In this document: positions 42,973 to 51,459 of the stretch, in pieces
Numbering within the stretch: the first letter of the stretch is position 1
Layout: each line of letters opens with the position of its first letter
Assembly: GCF_025354435.1 (NCBI RefSeq)
Contig: NZ_JANXMU010000019.1
Location: 1 to 64,000 of the forward strand
Reading direction: 5' to 3'
Length of the DNA: 64,000 bases
Source: Rhodoferax sp.
Lineage (GTDB): Bacteria > Pseudomonadota > Gammaproteobacteria > Burkholderiales > Burkholderiaceae_C
Notes under the pieces: model-generated
The model's database searches: none
What the model was told of the DNA's origin: nothing
What the model saw: only the letters and a program-made list of their open reading frames with translations
Made by a program: the position numbers and the translations under genes

Positions 42973-43671
42973 ATGGAATTTTTATCGGCCCCCTGGTGGT
43001 CTGCCCTGCTGGCGATCATTTTGATTGACCTGGTGCTGGCAGGCGACAACGCCATCGTCATCGCCCTGGCGGCGCGCAGCCTGCCGCCACACCTGCAAAA
43101 GAAAGCCATCCTGTGGGGCACCGTCGGCGCCATCGCCGTGCGCTCGGTCATGACCATTGGTGTGGTCTGGTTGTTGAAGATCCCCGGCCTGATGCTGGTC
43201 GGTGGCCTGGGTCTGCTCTGGATCGCTTACAAGCTGCTGGCCGACCAGGGCAACGACGGCGAACACGACGGCCCGGCCGTCACCACCTTCTGGGGTGCCA
43301 TGAAAACTATTTTGGTGGCCGACGCGCTGATGGGCGTGGACAACGTGCTGGGCGTGGCCGGTGCCGCACACGGCGCGTTCGACCTGGTCGTTATTGGCCT
43401 GCTGGTGAGCGTGCCGATCGTGGTGGTGGGCAGTACGGTGGTGCTGAAGTTGGTGGAGCGCTTTCCGGCCATCATCCAGATCGGTGCAGCCGTGCTGGCT
43501 TTTACCGCCGCCAAGATGATCGTGGGTGAGCCGGTGCTGGCTTCGGTGTTTGGCCCGGATGCCCCCTGGAGCACCGCTGCCCACTGGGGTCTGTATGCCG
43601 TGGCCGTGGCTGGTGTGCTGGCGACCGGTAGCTGGGCAGCACGCCGCAGCCAGGCCGTCAAGAGCGCTTGA
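42973..43671 (+). CDS. TerC-family metal (probably Mn2+) exporter
   Basis: A 232-residue integral membrane protein with about seven helices. Family hallmarks are L-I-D-L-V-L-A-G-D-N-A-I-V-I-A-L-A near the N-terminus and V-A-D-A-L-M-G-V-D-N-V-L-G-V-A-G in the middle; the acidic G-D-N and V-D-N motifs coordinate the metal. The start ATG 42973 has GGAG upstream. The manganese riboswitch in its leader supports a role in Mn2+ efflux. It converges on the alpha/beta-hydrolase gene of the glycan region (14-bp overlap of 3' ends). Confidence 0.92.
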   Translation: MEFLSAPWWSALLAIILIDLVLAGDNAIVIALAARSLPPHLQKKAILWGTVGAIAVRSVMTIGVVWLLKIPGLMLVGGLGLLWIAYKLLADQGNDGEHDGPAVTTFWGAMKTILVADALMGVDNVLGVAGAAHGAFDLVVIGLLVSVPIVVVGSTVVLKLVERFPAIIQIGAAVLAFTAAKMIVGEPVLASVFGPDAPWSTAAHWGLYAVAVAGVLATGSWAARRSQAVKSA

Positions 43672-44962
43672 ATATCTGCAAACCAGTGAAGTTGTCGTCA
43701 CTGGGCAAATGCGCAAACCGCTGGGCCAGGGTCTGGGCTCCGGCGGTGATGGCGAAATAGTCGTAGTCCACCACCTGCTGGCTGGCCATCAGGTACTGGA
43801 AGTGGATGCGGAACTTGTCGCGGCGCAAGGGCGCGTACTGGGCCGCATCGAACATCTGGGCAAAGCGGGGTGACAGCAGTTTGGGCCGGTCGGGCAGGCG
43901 CGCAGCCTCTGTGGCGGCATCCCCGGGAAGGGACTGGAGCGGGTCCACCAACGCAAAGCAGCAGGCATCGGGCGGGGCTGAAAAGTCCAGCCAGTCCAGC
44001 CCGGTGGCGGTGCCCAGGGTCTGCAGCTCGGCCCGAAAGCTGATGGCCTGTGGCAGGCATGCCAGCATGGGAATGCAGTGGCCCAGCGTGAGCAAGCTGA
44101 GCACCGGACCGTGCTGGCACAGCTGCGGGTCTAGCCGCAGCGCCCGTGCCACGATGCTGGCGGCCATGATGGCACCGGAACTGTGGCCCACCACTAAAAT
44201 TTCGTAGGACTTACGCGGCATCCTTTGTGTCGCCCTTTGGGCGCACAGAGGGTCTTGCGTAAGTCCTGTTTCTTCTTCTGCGGCTTGCGCCACCCGCGCC
44301 ACCAGAGTGCGGGCGTGCTGCTCCAGGCGTTCCTCCAGCTCGGGGGTTTGGCCCTGGGCCTGGCGGGCGGTAAAGGCGTAGCTGCGCATCAGCCAGTACA
44401 TGCCAAAACGCTGCTCCAGCCAGCGCGCCACCCAGCCCGCAGCGGCCAGCCCCAGTACGGCACCGATGCCTGTGCCCCACGGCACGCCCAGCGCATGCCC
44501 CAGCAGCGCGCTGCCCCACACCGCGAGTGGGATGCCCAGCAGCATCGAGCACAGCCACAAAAACGGCCCAAACAAGGCCACCACCGGCGGCCATGACATG
44601 GCCAGCATGCGCCACAGCCCGCCGTGGCGCAAATTGAACAGCGTGGTGGCGGCAATATCGCGCCAGAGCTGGAAGTGGCCTTTGGGCCAGTTGTTGCGCA
44701 CGATGTCGTCCCAGCGCAGGAACTCCACGCCGGTGTGCACCGCCGTGCCGTGTTCTACCGAGTCCACCGCCCAAACCGGGTTGCCGCTGGGGTTGCGCCC
44801 GCGCTTGCCCACGGCGATGGGCTGGCCCGTCAGGGCGGATTGCCGTGCGGCCTGCTCCCGGTACAGCGCGTGGTAGTGCGAAGCCCCTTTGGGGTCAAAG
44901 CCGCTGACGTAGAACAGATCGCGGCGGCTGACGCAGGCTTTATCGGACGGTTTGTTTTTCAA
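43658..44962 (-). CDS. Membrane alpha/beta-hydrolase-like protein (paralogue 1)
   Basis: A 434-residue protein, probably initiated at TTG 44962 with GGAAAAAGG upstream; no ATG exists in the conserved N-terminal part. It opens F-Y-V-S-G-F-D-P-K-G-A-S-H-Y-H-A-L-Y, carries two membrane helices (about 145-195) and then the nucleophile-elbow pattern V-V-G-H-S-S-G-A. It is a paralogue of the product of 46690-47826, sharing S-L-L-T-L-G-H-C-I-P, L-S-P-R-F and D-Y-F-A-I-T-A-G. Relative to that protein it has about 20 extra residues (G-L-T-Q-D-P-L-C-A-Q...) coded by a 62-bp palindrome. Substrate unknown; an acyl or glycolipid ester is a guess from neighbours. Confidence 0.75.
   Translation of the reverse strand: MKNKPSDKACVSRRDLFYVSGFDPKGASHYHALYREQAARQSALTGQPIAVGKRGRNPSGNPVWAVDSVEHGTAVHTGVEFLRWDDIVRNNWPKGHFQLWRDIAATTLFNLRHGGLWRMLAMSWPPVVALFGPFLWLCSMLLGIPLAVWGSALLGHALGVPWGTGIGAVLGLAAAGWVARWLEQRFGMYWLMRSYAFTARQAQGQTPELEERLEQHARTLVARVAQAAEEETGLTQDPLCAQRATQRMPRKSYEILVVGHSSGAIMAASIVARALRLDPQLCQHGPVLSLLTLGHCIPMLACLPQAISFRAELQTLGTATGLDWLDFSAPPDACCFALVDPLQSLPGDAATEAARLPDRPKLLSPRFAQMFDAAQYAPLRRDKFRIHFQYLMASQQVVDYDYFAITAGAQTLAQRFAHLPSDDNFTGLQIFKRS
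44206..44267. repeat. 62-bp palindromic insertion inside the hydrolase gene
   Basis: Ends are perfect 11-bp inverted repeats, AGGACTTACGC (44206-44216) and GCGTAAGTCCT (44257-44267), and the interior continues as an imperfect stem (TGTGTCGCCC / GGGCGCACAG). It is in frame and adds about 20 residues just before the G-x-S-x-G strand, which the paralogue at 46690-47826 lacks. Confidence 0.85.
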
Positions 44963-45284
44963 GACCTTTTTCCAGGACAAGATCGACCACCGGCTGCTCG
45001 CGCTTGTTGGCGCGGCGGCAGTGGTCTTGCTGAAAATGGTTGGTGGCCCAGATGATGAAGCGCGCCCAGCGCCGGTCCCGGGCGCGCCAGGCGTGGGACG
45101 AAACCGATTCCCAGGCGTAGCCGTTGAACAGCGTGGCGTTGACAAAGTGGTCCAGCGCCCGCACCCCTGCGCGGCCCCGCTCGTTGCGGCCGCACAGGCC
45201 TACCCACAGCAGCAGCAGATAGCCCAGCACGGCCATGGGCACCACCACGGTCATCAGCGCAAAGCCTGCTAGCCGTTCTTTCAT
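44940..45284 (-). CDS. Small membrane protein of unknown function
   Basis: A 114-residue protein that I do not recognise. An N-terminal hydrophobic helix (about 8-30, F-A-L-M-T-V-V-V-P-M-A-V-L-G-Y-L-L-L-L-W-V) anchors it. The rest reads L-D-H-F-V-N-A-T-L-F-N-G-Y-A-W-E-S-V-S-S-H-A-W-R-A-R-D-R-R-W...Q-D-H-C-R-R-A-N, a pattern that from memory resembles short phage-associated proteins with N-x-L-x-x-G...E-T-x-S-S-R; that is unverified. It overlaps the P450 stop by 4 bp and extends 23 bp past the TTG start of hydrolase paralogue 1, so it is part of the same translationally coupled block. Confidence 0.65.
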   Translation of the reverse strand: MKERLAGFALMTVVVPMAVLGYLLLLWVGLCGRNERGRAGVRALDHFVNATLFNGYAWESVSSHAWRARDRRWARFIIWATNHFQQDHCRRANKREQPVVDLVLEKGLEKQTVR

Positions 45285-46693
45285 GGCGCGGCCTTAGCGG
45301 GCTGTTCTGATGGAATACGGCGGTGCAGGGTCAGCTCCACGCCGTTGGCCGAGCGGATGGTGAGCCGCCCCACCGGCTGCGGCACGTGGCCGGGCACGGG
45401 CTCCAGGCGGTACTCGCGCACCAGGCTGGACAAAATCAGGGCCGCCTCTTGCAGGGCGAATGCCGCCCCCATGCAAACGCGGGGCCCCATGCCAAACGGC
45501 AGGTAGGCATTGCGCAGCGACTCGCGGGACTGGTCGTTGGCGTAGCGGTCGGGGTCGAACGCGTCGGGGTTGTCCCAAAGTTCGCGGTGGCGCTGGATGA
45601 GCCAGGGCGACACCACTACCGAAGCCCCGGCCTTCACAGTTTTATCGCGCATCGGGCAAGCCTGGGCAGATTCGCGGGCCATGAAGCCCACCGGGGGAAA
45701 CAGCCGCAGGGTTTCGCGGAACACGTTCCAGGTCAACTCCATGGCTTTCATGTCCGAGGCTTCGGGCACCCGGTCGCCCAGCACGGTGACCACTTCCTGG
45801 TGCATACGTTCCTGGATGTCAGGGGCTTTGGCCAGCAGGTACAGCGCCCAGGTGAGGGCACTGGCCGAGGTTTCGTGGCCTGCCAAAAACAGCATCGCCA
45901 CCTGGTCCACCAGCTCGTCGAAGCGGAACGGGGCGGGTGGGGTGCTGGTATCGGTGGCACTGAGAAACGAGGCCAGGATGTCGGTGGGGCCTGCGCCTTG
46001 CCCGGCCCGGTGGGCATCGAAGCGGGGGCGGATCAGCTTCTCCAATAAGCCGCGGATTTCGGTGGCGGCGCGGCGGCTGCGCCAGCGGTCCCAGGGCAGT
46101 ACCAGCCAGCGCACGCCAAACAGGGCGGGCAGCATCAGGCGCGGTGCCAGGGCCTGGAAACGCGCAAAAGCGGCAAAAATCTGGTGCGCATCCGGCCCCT
46201 CCATGGGTACCGAGAAGATGCTGCGAAAGATGATGTCGGCGGTGACGTGGGTCATCTCCACCTCGACATCGTGCCCGGCGCCCGCGGGCAATTGTTGCAA
46301 ACGCTCCAGCATGGCTGCCACCGCATCGCGCATCACCGGGAACGCCACCGTGGTGCGGGTCTGGGCAAAAGCCGGAGCCATCATGTCGCGCTGGCGCTGC
46401 CATTGCGCGCCATTGGTGGTGAAGATGCTGTCGCCCAGCAAGGGCCGCAGGGCATCGCCCAGCAGCTCGCTTTTAGGAAAGTCGGTGGCTTGGCCGACCA
46501 GCACCTGTTTGACCAGGTTGGGCTGGTTGACCATGTACAGGTCCAGCCCCGGCAGGTGCACTTCGCCCATCTGCATGCGGTAACTGCGTTCGTACAGGCC
46601 GTCCAGCCAAGAGCGGCGGGCGCTGAAGAACAGCAGCATGCGCGATGCCTTGCTTTGGCGCGGTGGAGGGTAGGCGGGGCAAAAATGGCTCAT
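45281..46693 (-). CDS. Cytochrome P450, CYP4/CYP102-like
   Basis: A 470-residue P450 of the eukaryote-like class. Motifs in order: I-helix F-L-A-G-H-E-T-S-A-S-A-L at about 273-284, E-x-x-R in V-F-R-E-T-L-R-L-F-P-P, a P-E-R-F-equivalent F-D-P-D-R-Y, and the haem loop F-G-M-G-P-R-V-C-M-G. The K-helix sequence and lipophilic N-terminus are those of long-chain fatty-acid or lipid hydroxylases rather than typical bacterial class I P450s. It overlaps both neighbours by 4 bp (ATGA). Its gene neighbours are a UGT-like glycosyltransferase and two hydrolases, so hydroxylation of a lipid that is then glycosylated is a plausible but unproven role. No dedicated redox partner gene is visible. Confidence 0.9.
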   Translation of the reverse strand: MSHFCPAYPPPRQSKASRMLLFFSARRSWLDGLYERSYRMQMGEVHLPGLDLYMVNQPNLVKQVLVGQATDFPKSELLGDALRPLLGDSIFTTNGAQWQRQRDMMAPAFAQTRTTVAFPVMRDAVAAMLERLQQLPAGAGHDVEVEMTHVTADIIFRSIFSVPMEGPDAHQIFAAFARFQALAPRLMLPALFGVRWLVLPWDRWRSRRAATEIRGLLEKLIRPRFDAHRAGQGAGPTDILASFLSATDTSTPPAPFRFDELVDQVAMLFLAGHETSASALTWALYLLAKAPDIQERMHQEVVTVLGDRVPEASDMKAMELTWNVFRETLRLFPPVGFMARESAQACPMRDKTVKAGASVVVSPWLIQRHRELWDNPDAFDPDRYANDQSRESLRNAYLPFGMGPRVCMGAAFALQEAALILSSLVREYRLEPVPGHVPQPVGRLTIRSANGVELTLHRRIPSEQPAKAAP

Positions 46694-47826
46694 GGGGCAG
46701 CATAGCGGGCCGCAAGGGTCTGCGGGCCGGCGGTAATGGCAAAAAAATCGTACTCAGCTGGCCGCTCGCCCGCCATCAGGTATTGCATGTGCATGCGGCG
46801 TTTGTCCTGACGCAGTTCGGCGTACACCTCGGGGGCAAACTGGGTGTGAAAGCGGGGGGACAGCATCATCGGCTGGCCATTGGCCGGGGCAGGCAGCACC
46901 ACGCCACAGGCGGTGATGGGGTTGATCAGGGCAAAGCTTCCCCAGTCACTGGGCGAAGAAAAATCCCGCCAGGTCAGCCGCACATCGGTGGCCAACTGGC
47001 CCAGTTCGGCCTGGTAGCGCCGGGTCTGGGGCAGCAAACCCAGCAGCGGGATGCAGTGGCCCAGCGTGAGCAGCGACACCGTGGGCGTAGGCTGACCGGG
47101 AGGTACCTGAGCCAGAGCACGCGCCATGGCACTCACCGATAAGATACTGCCTACGCTGAAGCCCACCACCAGCACCTCATCGACATCGTTGGCCTGGAGC
47201 TTGTGGGCGATAGCCTGGGCGATGGTGTCCAGCCGCGCCTCTAGCGTGGGCAAGCGCCCCAGCCCCAGCTTGCCCACAAAACCGAAAATACGGGCCAGCC
47301 AGGTGGTGTTGAGCCGGTCTTCCAGCTTGCGCATGCCCCACAGCCCCGCCCCAAAGACCAGTGCGCCTGCCACCCACCCGGCATGCCCTGGCACGGCCCA
47401 GGCTACTCCGGCTGCGAGCAGGCTGCTGACCAGCAGGCCCGCCAGCAAAAATGCCAGCGGGTAAAAAAACGACACCAACGTCTTGGGCACCATCGCCCAC
47501 ACCTTGGCGATGCCCACATGGCGCAGGTACAGCGGGTAGGCGGGCAGCACATCGGCCAGCAAGCGCCAGACGGTACGCGGCCAGTACTGGCGCACGATGT
47601 CGTCCCATTGGCTGTATGCGTACACCGTGTCGCAGCGGCCATCCACCGACAACTGCCACTGGTTTTGCCCGCCCGCCCCCCTGTGGCGCGGGCCGACATG
47701 GACGGTTTGGCCGGTCACCTGCGCCTGTTTGGCCGCCTCAGCCTGGTACAGCGCGTGGTAGTACGAGGCCCCCTTGGGGTCAAAGCCGCTGAGGTAGAAC
47801 ACATGGCGGCGGCGCACGGTGGTCAT
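46690..47826 (-). CDS. Membrane alpha/beta-hydrolase-like protein (paralogue 2)
   Basis: A 378-residue protein from ATG 47826, overlapping the glycosyltransferase gene upstream and the P450 gene downstream by ATGA. It starts V-F-Y-L-S-G-F-D-P-K-G-A-S-Y-Y-H-A-L-Y, has two predicted membrane helices at about 130-180, and the nucleophile elbow V-V-G-F-S-V-G-S near 230. The C-terminal part shares D-Y-F-A-I-T-A-G-P-Q-T-L with paralogue 1. The first block, repeated in both paralogues, is not in any family I recognise. A lipase, esterase or acyl-transfer role is possible; the conserved Ser is the only clear catalytic residue. Confidence 0.75.
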   Translation of the reverse strand: MTTVRRRHVFYLSGFDPKGASYYHALYQAEAAKQAQVTGQTVHVGPRHRGAGGQNQWQLSVDGRCDTVYAYSQWDDIVRQYWPRTVWRLLADVLPAYPLYLRHVGIAKVWAMVPKTLVSFFYPLAFLLAGLLVSSLLAAGVAWAVPGHAGWVAGALVFGAGLWGMRKLEDRLNTTWLARIFGFVGKLGLGRLPTLEARLDTIAQAIAHKLQANDVDEVLVVGFSVGSILSVSAMARALAQVPPGQPTPTVSLLTLGHCIPLLGLLPQTRRYQAELGQLATDVRLTWRDFSSPSDWGSFALINPITACGVVLPAPANGQPMMLSPRFHTQFAPEVYAELRQDKRRMHMQYLMAGERPAEYDFFAITAGPQTLAARYAAP

Positions 47827-49076
47827 TGCGCAGCCTCGATAACTTGGTATACGGTAGCCATCGCACCGTTCTGTGCCATCCGCGCTGCAGCGCTGCGACA
47901 AGCTTGGGCCACTGCGGGTTTTCCCAGCAGCGCGACCAGCGGCGCAGCCATGCAGGTCGGGTTTTGGTGGGGGGGCTGCACCGTAGCGGCTACACCCAGC
48001 AATTCCAGCCGCAAGGCGTTGTCAAACTGGTCGTAGCCCACCGGCAGCACCAGTTGCGGAATGCCTGCGCGCAAGGCCTGGGCAGAACTGCCCACACCGC
48101 CGTGGTGCACCAGCGCAGCAGCTTGCGGCAACAGCTGACCAAACGGGGCGTAGCGCGCCTGTATGACCCCTGCGGGCAGCTCGGCGGGCATTTGGGCGGA
48201 GTCGTCGCTCAGCAATATGCCGCGCCGACCTAGCCGCACACAGGCATCCACCGCCGCCTGAAAAAACACCTGCCCGTGGCGCATGGCCGAACCGGGCATG
48301 AAAACAATGGGCGCAGCGCCAGCCGCCAAAAATCGGGCTATAGCCGGGTCTAGCTCCGCACCTGCATCGCCATCAAACAGCGGAAACCCTGCCTGTTGCA
48401 CCTGCGGCGGCCAGTCCGGGGCCGCAGGGGCAAACCAAGAGGGAAACAACGTCACCCCGGCCACTGGTGAATGCATCCAGCCACCAAAAATGCTGCCCTG
48501 CATGGCAGGCAGACCCAGCCGGGTACGCCAACTGTCCAGGCTAGCCCGGCCCATCGGCTCCAGCTGGTAGCGGTCTAGCAAGCGCCAGGCCATACGGCGC
48601 AGCGCCAAAGGCAGCCAGCGGGGCACACGCCACTGCGCCATCGTCAAAGGGTTGTACACGCTGCGCAGCATGGTGGCAGCGGTATAGACGCTGACCAGTG
48701 GCACGCCCAGCTGCTCTTGCGCCAAACGGGCACCAAAGGCCGCCGGGGTGGCCACCACCACACACGGCCCTGCCGCATGCACAGCGGCAATGCGTTCCAG
48801 CACCGGGGCAATCGCCGGGCGCAGGATGCCGCGCCACATAACTCCAAGCCCTTTGATGGGATGCCACAGGCGGGGATTGCGCAGGGTGCTATTAAATTCG
48901 ACTTCTGTGCCTACCGGGTAGAAGTCCAGGCCGTTGGCCCGCACCAGGGATTCAAACCGGGGATTGGTCAGCACCTCGACCCCATGGCCACGTTGGCGCA
49001 AGGCCGTGCCGATGGCTAACATGGGGTGCACATCGCCCGCGCTGCCCAAGGCCACCACCAGGATCTGCCGGCTCAT
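47823..49076 (-). CDS. GT1 (UGT-like) glycosyltransferase
   Basis: A 417-residue GT-B glycosyltransferase of family 1. The N-terminal domain begins I-L-V-V-A-L-G-S-A-G-D-V-H-P-M-L-A-I-G, as in sterol/macrolide/rhamnolipid UGTs. The C-terminal donor site reads V-H-H-G-G-V-G-S-S-A-Q-A-L-R-A-G-I-P-Q-L-V-L-P-V-G-Y-D-Q-F-D-N-A at about 335-365. Family members move UDP- or TDP-sugars to lipids and small hydrophobic molecules rather than to growing polysaccharides. It overlaps the KpsS-like gene and hydrolase paralogue 2 by 4 bp each. Confidence 0.9.
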   Translation of the reverse strand: MSRQILVVALGSAGDVHPMLAIGTALRQRGHGVEVLTNPRFESLVRANGLDFYPVGTEVEFNSTLRNPRLWHPIKGLGVMWRGILRPAIAPVLERIAAVHAAGPCVVVATPAAFGARLAQEQLGVPLVSVYTAATMLRSVYNPLTMAQWRVPRWLPLALRRMAWRLLDRYQLEPMGRASLDSWRTRLGLPAMQGSIFGGWMHSPVAGVTLFPSWFAPAAPDWPPQVQQAGFPLFDGDAGAELDPAIARFLAAGAAPIVFMPGSAMRHGQVFFQAAVDACVRLGRRGILLSDDSAQMPAELPAGVIQARYAPFGQLLPQAAALVHHGGVGSSAQALRAGIPQLVLPVGYDQFDNALRLELLGVAATVQPPHQNPTCMAAPLVALLGKPAVAQACRSAAARMAQNGAMATVYQVIEAAQ

Positions 49077-50368
49077 GCCGCACGGGAGCGCTTGCGCGTT
49101 TTCGGCACAAAGTTGATGAGATTGCGCTGCGCACGCTCATCCCGGTCGGTCCAGGCCACCCCGGTGAAATGGGCCACTTCGGGCAACCGTTTATAAAAAC
49201 TACCGTTGTGCTGGGTGCGGGCCACCAGGTAGTTTTTAAAGGCCTGGTAGAGCTTGGGGTTTGGTACTGCCAGGCGGGCCTGCCGCCAAAACTCGTCCAG
49301 TGGTCCCTGAAAGGTGAGTCCGCGCATGTGGTAGATCGCCTCGCCGCAGACTTTGACCGGCACGCCTTCTCCCACCGCGCTCAGGCCCACGGTGCTATTG
49401 ACCACCACCACGCCGCGTGCATGCTTGAACAGGGTGGGCAGATGCTGGTCGTGAATGTAGTGGCAGCGGTAGCCAATGCGCTGCTCTGCCACGCAGCGGG
49501 CAATCAACGCGGTGTAATCGGTATAGCCCCGGTCCAGCGGGTGGTGCTTGATGACCAGATGCATGTTGGCGGGCGCATGCTGGCCAAACGAGGCGATGGT
49601 TTCCTCAATGAACTGCCCCACCGACTCGAACTTGGAGTGGATTTTGATCTGGGCATCGGCATTGGTTTGCAAGGCCACCAAGAAGAACTTGCCCGAATGC
49701 GCCCCGGTCAGCAGCGGCATGGCATGCTGTTCGGTCACGGCGTAGTGTTTTTTGCGGATGTACGAGCGTATCCAGTACAGGCCATCCAGCCAGCTTAACG
49801 AACGGTGGTGCCGGTAATGCCAGAACCAGGGTTTGAAGACGCTGCCTGCCGCGTTATGTACCATGCCCCACAGGGCCGCCATGCCAAACGTGCTGCCCAC
49901 AGGGCGGGTGGGCGGCGCGGCATCGAACGGAGAATTCAAATAATAGGAAGGGTCGGTGGACAGCGACGAGTGGTTGTTGACACCATCGCGCTCCAGGGTG
50001 ATGTAGTCGGGGCGCAAATAGCCCTCTTCAAACACCCCGACCTCCAGTTTTTGCGCATGCGCAATTTGGACCACTTGTGCATGGATAGGGCGGCAGTCGC
50101 CAAACAGCAGTACCGTGTCGATGTTCAGCCGGACCAGCAAATCTGCATAAAAATCAGGCCATTCGGCCATGCTGCCCCGGTAGTTGATCACCCCGGCGTA
50201 TTCGCGAAACACCGAAAAAATCCAGTCACCGCCGTTGAAATTGACCTTGAAAACCAACGCACCCGCCCACGCCAGATCACTGGCCAGGCGCGCAAAAAAT
50301 GGACCCACAGGCCCTTGCAACATCAGGATGCGCTTACCCCGGAATTCCTTGAGTCCTCTACTGATCAC
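49073..50368 (-). CDS. Capsular polysaccharide protein, KpsS-like
   Basis: A 431-residue protein starting at GTG 50368. It matches KpsS/LipB: I-L-M-L-Q-G-P-V-G-P-F-F near the N-terminus, F-E-E-G-Y-L-R-P-D-Y-I-T-L-E, K-H-H-P-L-D-R-G and N-S-T-V-G-L-S-A-V. KpsS is a beta-Kdo transferase that starts the poly-Kdo linker on the lipid terminus of group 2 capsules. It overlaps the UGT-like gene by ATGA, tying capsule assembly to the P450 block. The KpsC-like gene lies 90 bp upstream. Confidence 0.9.
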   Translation of the reverse strand: MISRGLKEFRGKRILMLQGPVGPFFARLASDLAWAGALVFKVNFNGGDWIFSVFREYAGVINYRGSMAEWPDFYADLLVRLNIDTVLLFGDCRPIHAQVVQIAHAQKLEVGVFEEGYLRPDYITLERDGVNNHSSLSTDPSYYLNSPFDAAPPTRPVGSTFGMAALWGMVHNAAGSVFKPWFWHYRHHRSLSWLDGLYWIRSYIRKKHYAVTEQHAMPLLTGAHSGKFFLVALQTNADAQIKIHSKFESVGQFIEETIASFGQHAPANMHLVIKHHPLDRGYTDYTALIARCVAEQRIGYRCHYIHDQHLPTLFKHARGVVVVNSTVGLSAVGEGVPVKVCGEAIYHMRGLTFQGPLDEFWRQARLAVPNPKLYQAFKNYLVARTQHNGSFYKRLPEVAHFTGVAWTDRDERAQRNLINFVPKTRKRSRAA

Positions 50369-50418
50369 ATCGCGTCCTGCTTGTTTTTGTTAGGTCTAGG
50401 CATTTATCCGGCCCCATT

Positions 50419-51459
50419 CTAAGAATGTCTAATCAAGGGGCGCAACCACCGGCGCCACCACGGCAGTGCGGGCTTGCTGCGGGCGCGCCACACCAACAGC
50501 TCCGCCATGGCCTGTTCTACAGTGCAGGGCTTGCCGGTGGCCAGACTGGCATAGCGGGGATACAGCACCAAGGCTCCGGCCACCAGCGCGTCCAGATCCA
50601 GGTGGCGGCCTCGGCGCGGCGTGGGTAAGGCGTCCGTGGTCAGGCCCCAGCCCGCGTAAAAAGGCAGGCCATGGCAGGTTACCGGCTTGCCACGCAACAA
50701 GGCTTCAAAGCCCGCCAGGGAGGTCATCACATGGACCTGGTCCACGGCTTCCAGCATGGGGCCCATGGGGGCATCCAGCACCACCTCGTCGCACCACTGT
50801 TCTGCTGCAGCTTCTCCGATGCCCTGGCCGCGCAGCCCGGCCACCACGTCCGGGTGCGGCTTGTAGACCAGCCACGCATCTGGATGGGCGGCACGGGCGG
50901 CTTGCAGCAGGCCCATGTTGGTGTGGATGCCCGGCGCGCCTTTGCGCAAGGACGCATCGGTCTCTACCTGCCCCGGCACCAGCACCACGGCCTGGCCGCG
51001 CTGGGCCACCGCATCGGGGCGCCGCCAGGGTTGCTGGCCCACGTTGTACTTGGTCAAACCGCTGCGCACTAGAGCCTGGCGCAAAGCATTCGCCCGGGCC
51101 TGTATCGGCACATCGAAGTCGGTGGTTTGCAGCAGATGCTCCAGGTCGCTCGGTCGTGTGGCATCGTAGTACATGCCACGGGTGTCTACCACCCAGGACA
51201 GAGGGCGTACCAAGTCAGCGCCGAGGCCGACCGAGCGCAAAAAACCGTCCTCCAGCCACAGCGGCGTGGCCTGCCACGCTGCCCAGTCCACATCGCGGTG
51301 CGGCCCGCTGGCCCACAACGCAACGGTGACCCCAATGGGTATCTGCTTGAGGCTGCGCACAAACAGCACCTGGCAGCCGGGCAAAAAGTTTCGCACCAAG
51401 GCACGCTTGCGCCATGAAAACCCTAGCCCGTACACCACACTCGGCACGGGTTCACGCAT
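50419..51459 (-). CDS. KpsC-like capsule protein, single-domain
   Basis: A 346-residue protein from ATG 51459 (GTG 51483 also possible), overlapping the glycosyltransferase stop by 8 bp. It carries KpsC features: G-F-S-W-R-K-R near the start, V-L-V-P-G-Q-V-E-T-D-A-S, Y-K-P-H-P-D-V, and F-Y-A-G-W-G-L-T-T-D. Full KpsC proteins are about 670 residues with two Kdo-transferase domains; this one is about half of that, so it represents a single-domain form or a partial gene. With KpsS it should extend the Kdo linker of a surface polymer. Confidence 0.85.
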   Translation of the reverse strand: MREPVPSVVYGLGFSWRKRALVRNFLPGCQVLFVRSLKQIPIGVTVALWASGPHRDVDWAAWQATPLWLEDGFLRSVGLGADLVRPLSWVVDTRGMYYDATRPSDLEHLLQTTDFDVPIQARANALRQALVRSGLTKYNVGQQPWRRPDAVAQRGQAVVLVPGQVETDASLRKGAPGIHTNMGLLQAARAAHPDAWLVYKPHPDVVAGLRGQGIGEAAAEQWCDEVVLDAPMGPMLEAVDQVHVMTSLAGFEALLRGKPVTCHGLPFYAGWGLTTDALPTPRRGRHLDLDALVAGALVLYPRYASLATGKPCTVEQAMAELLVWRARSKPALPWWRRWLRPLIRHS

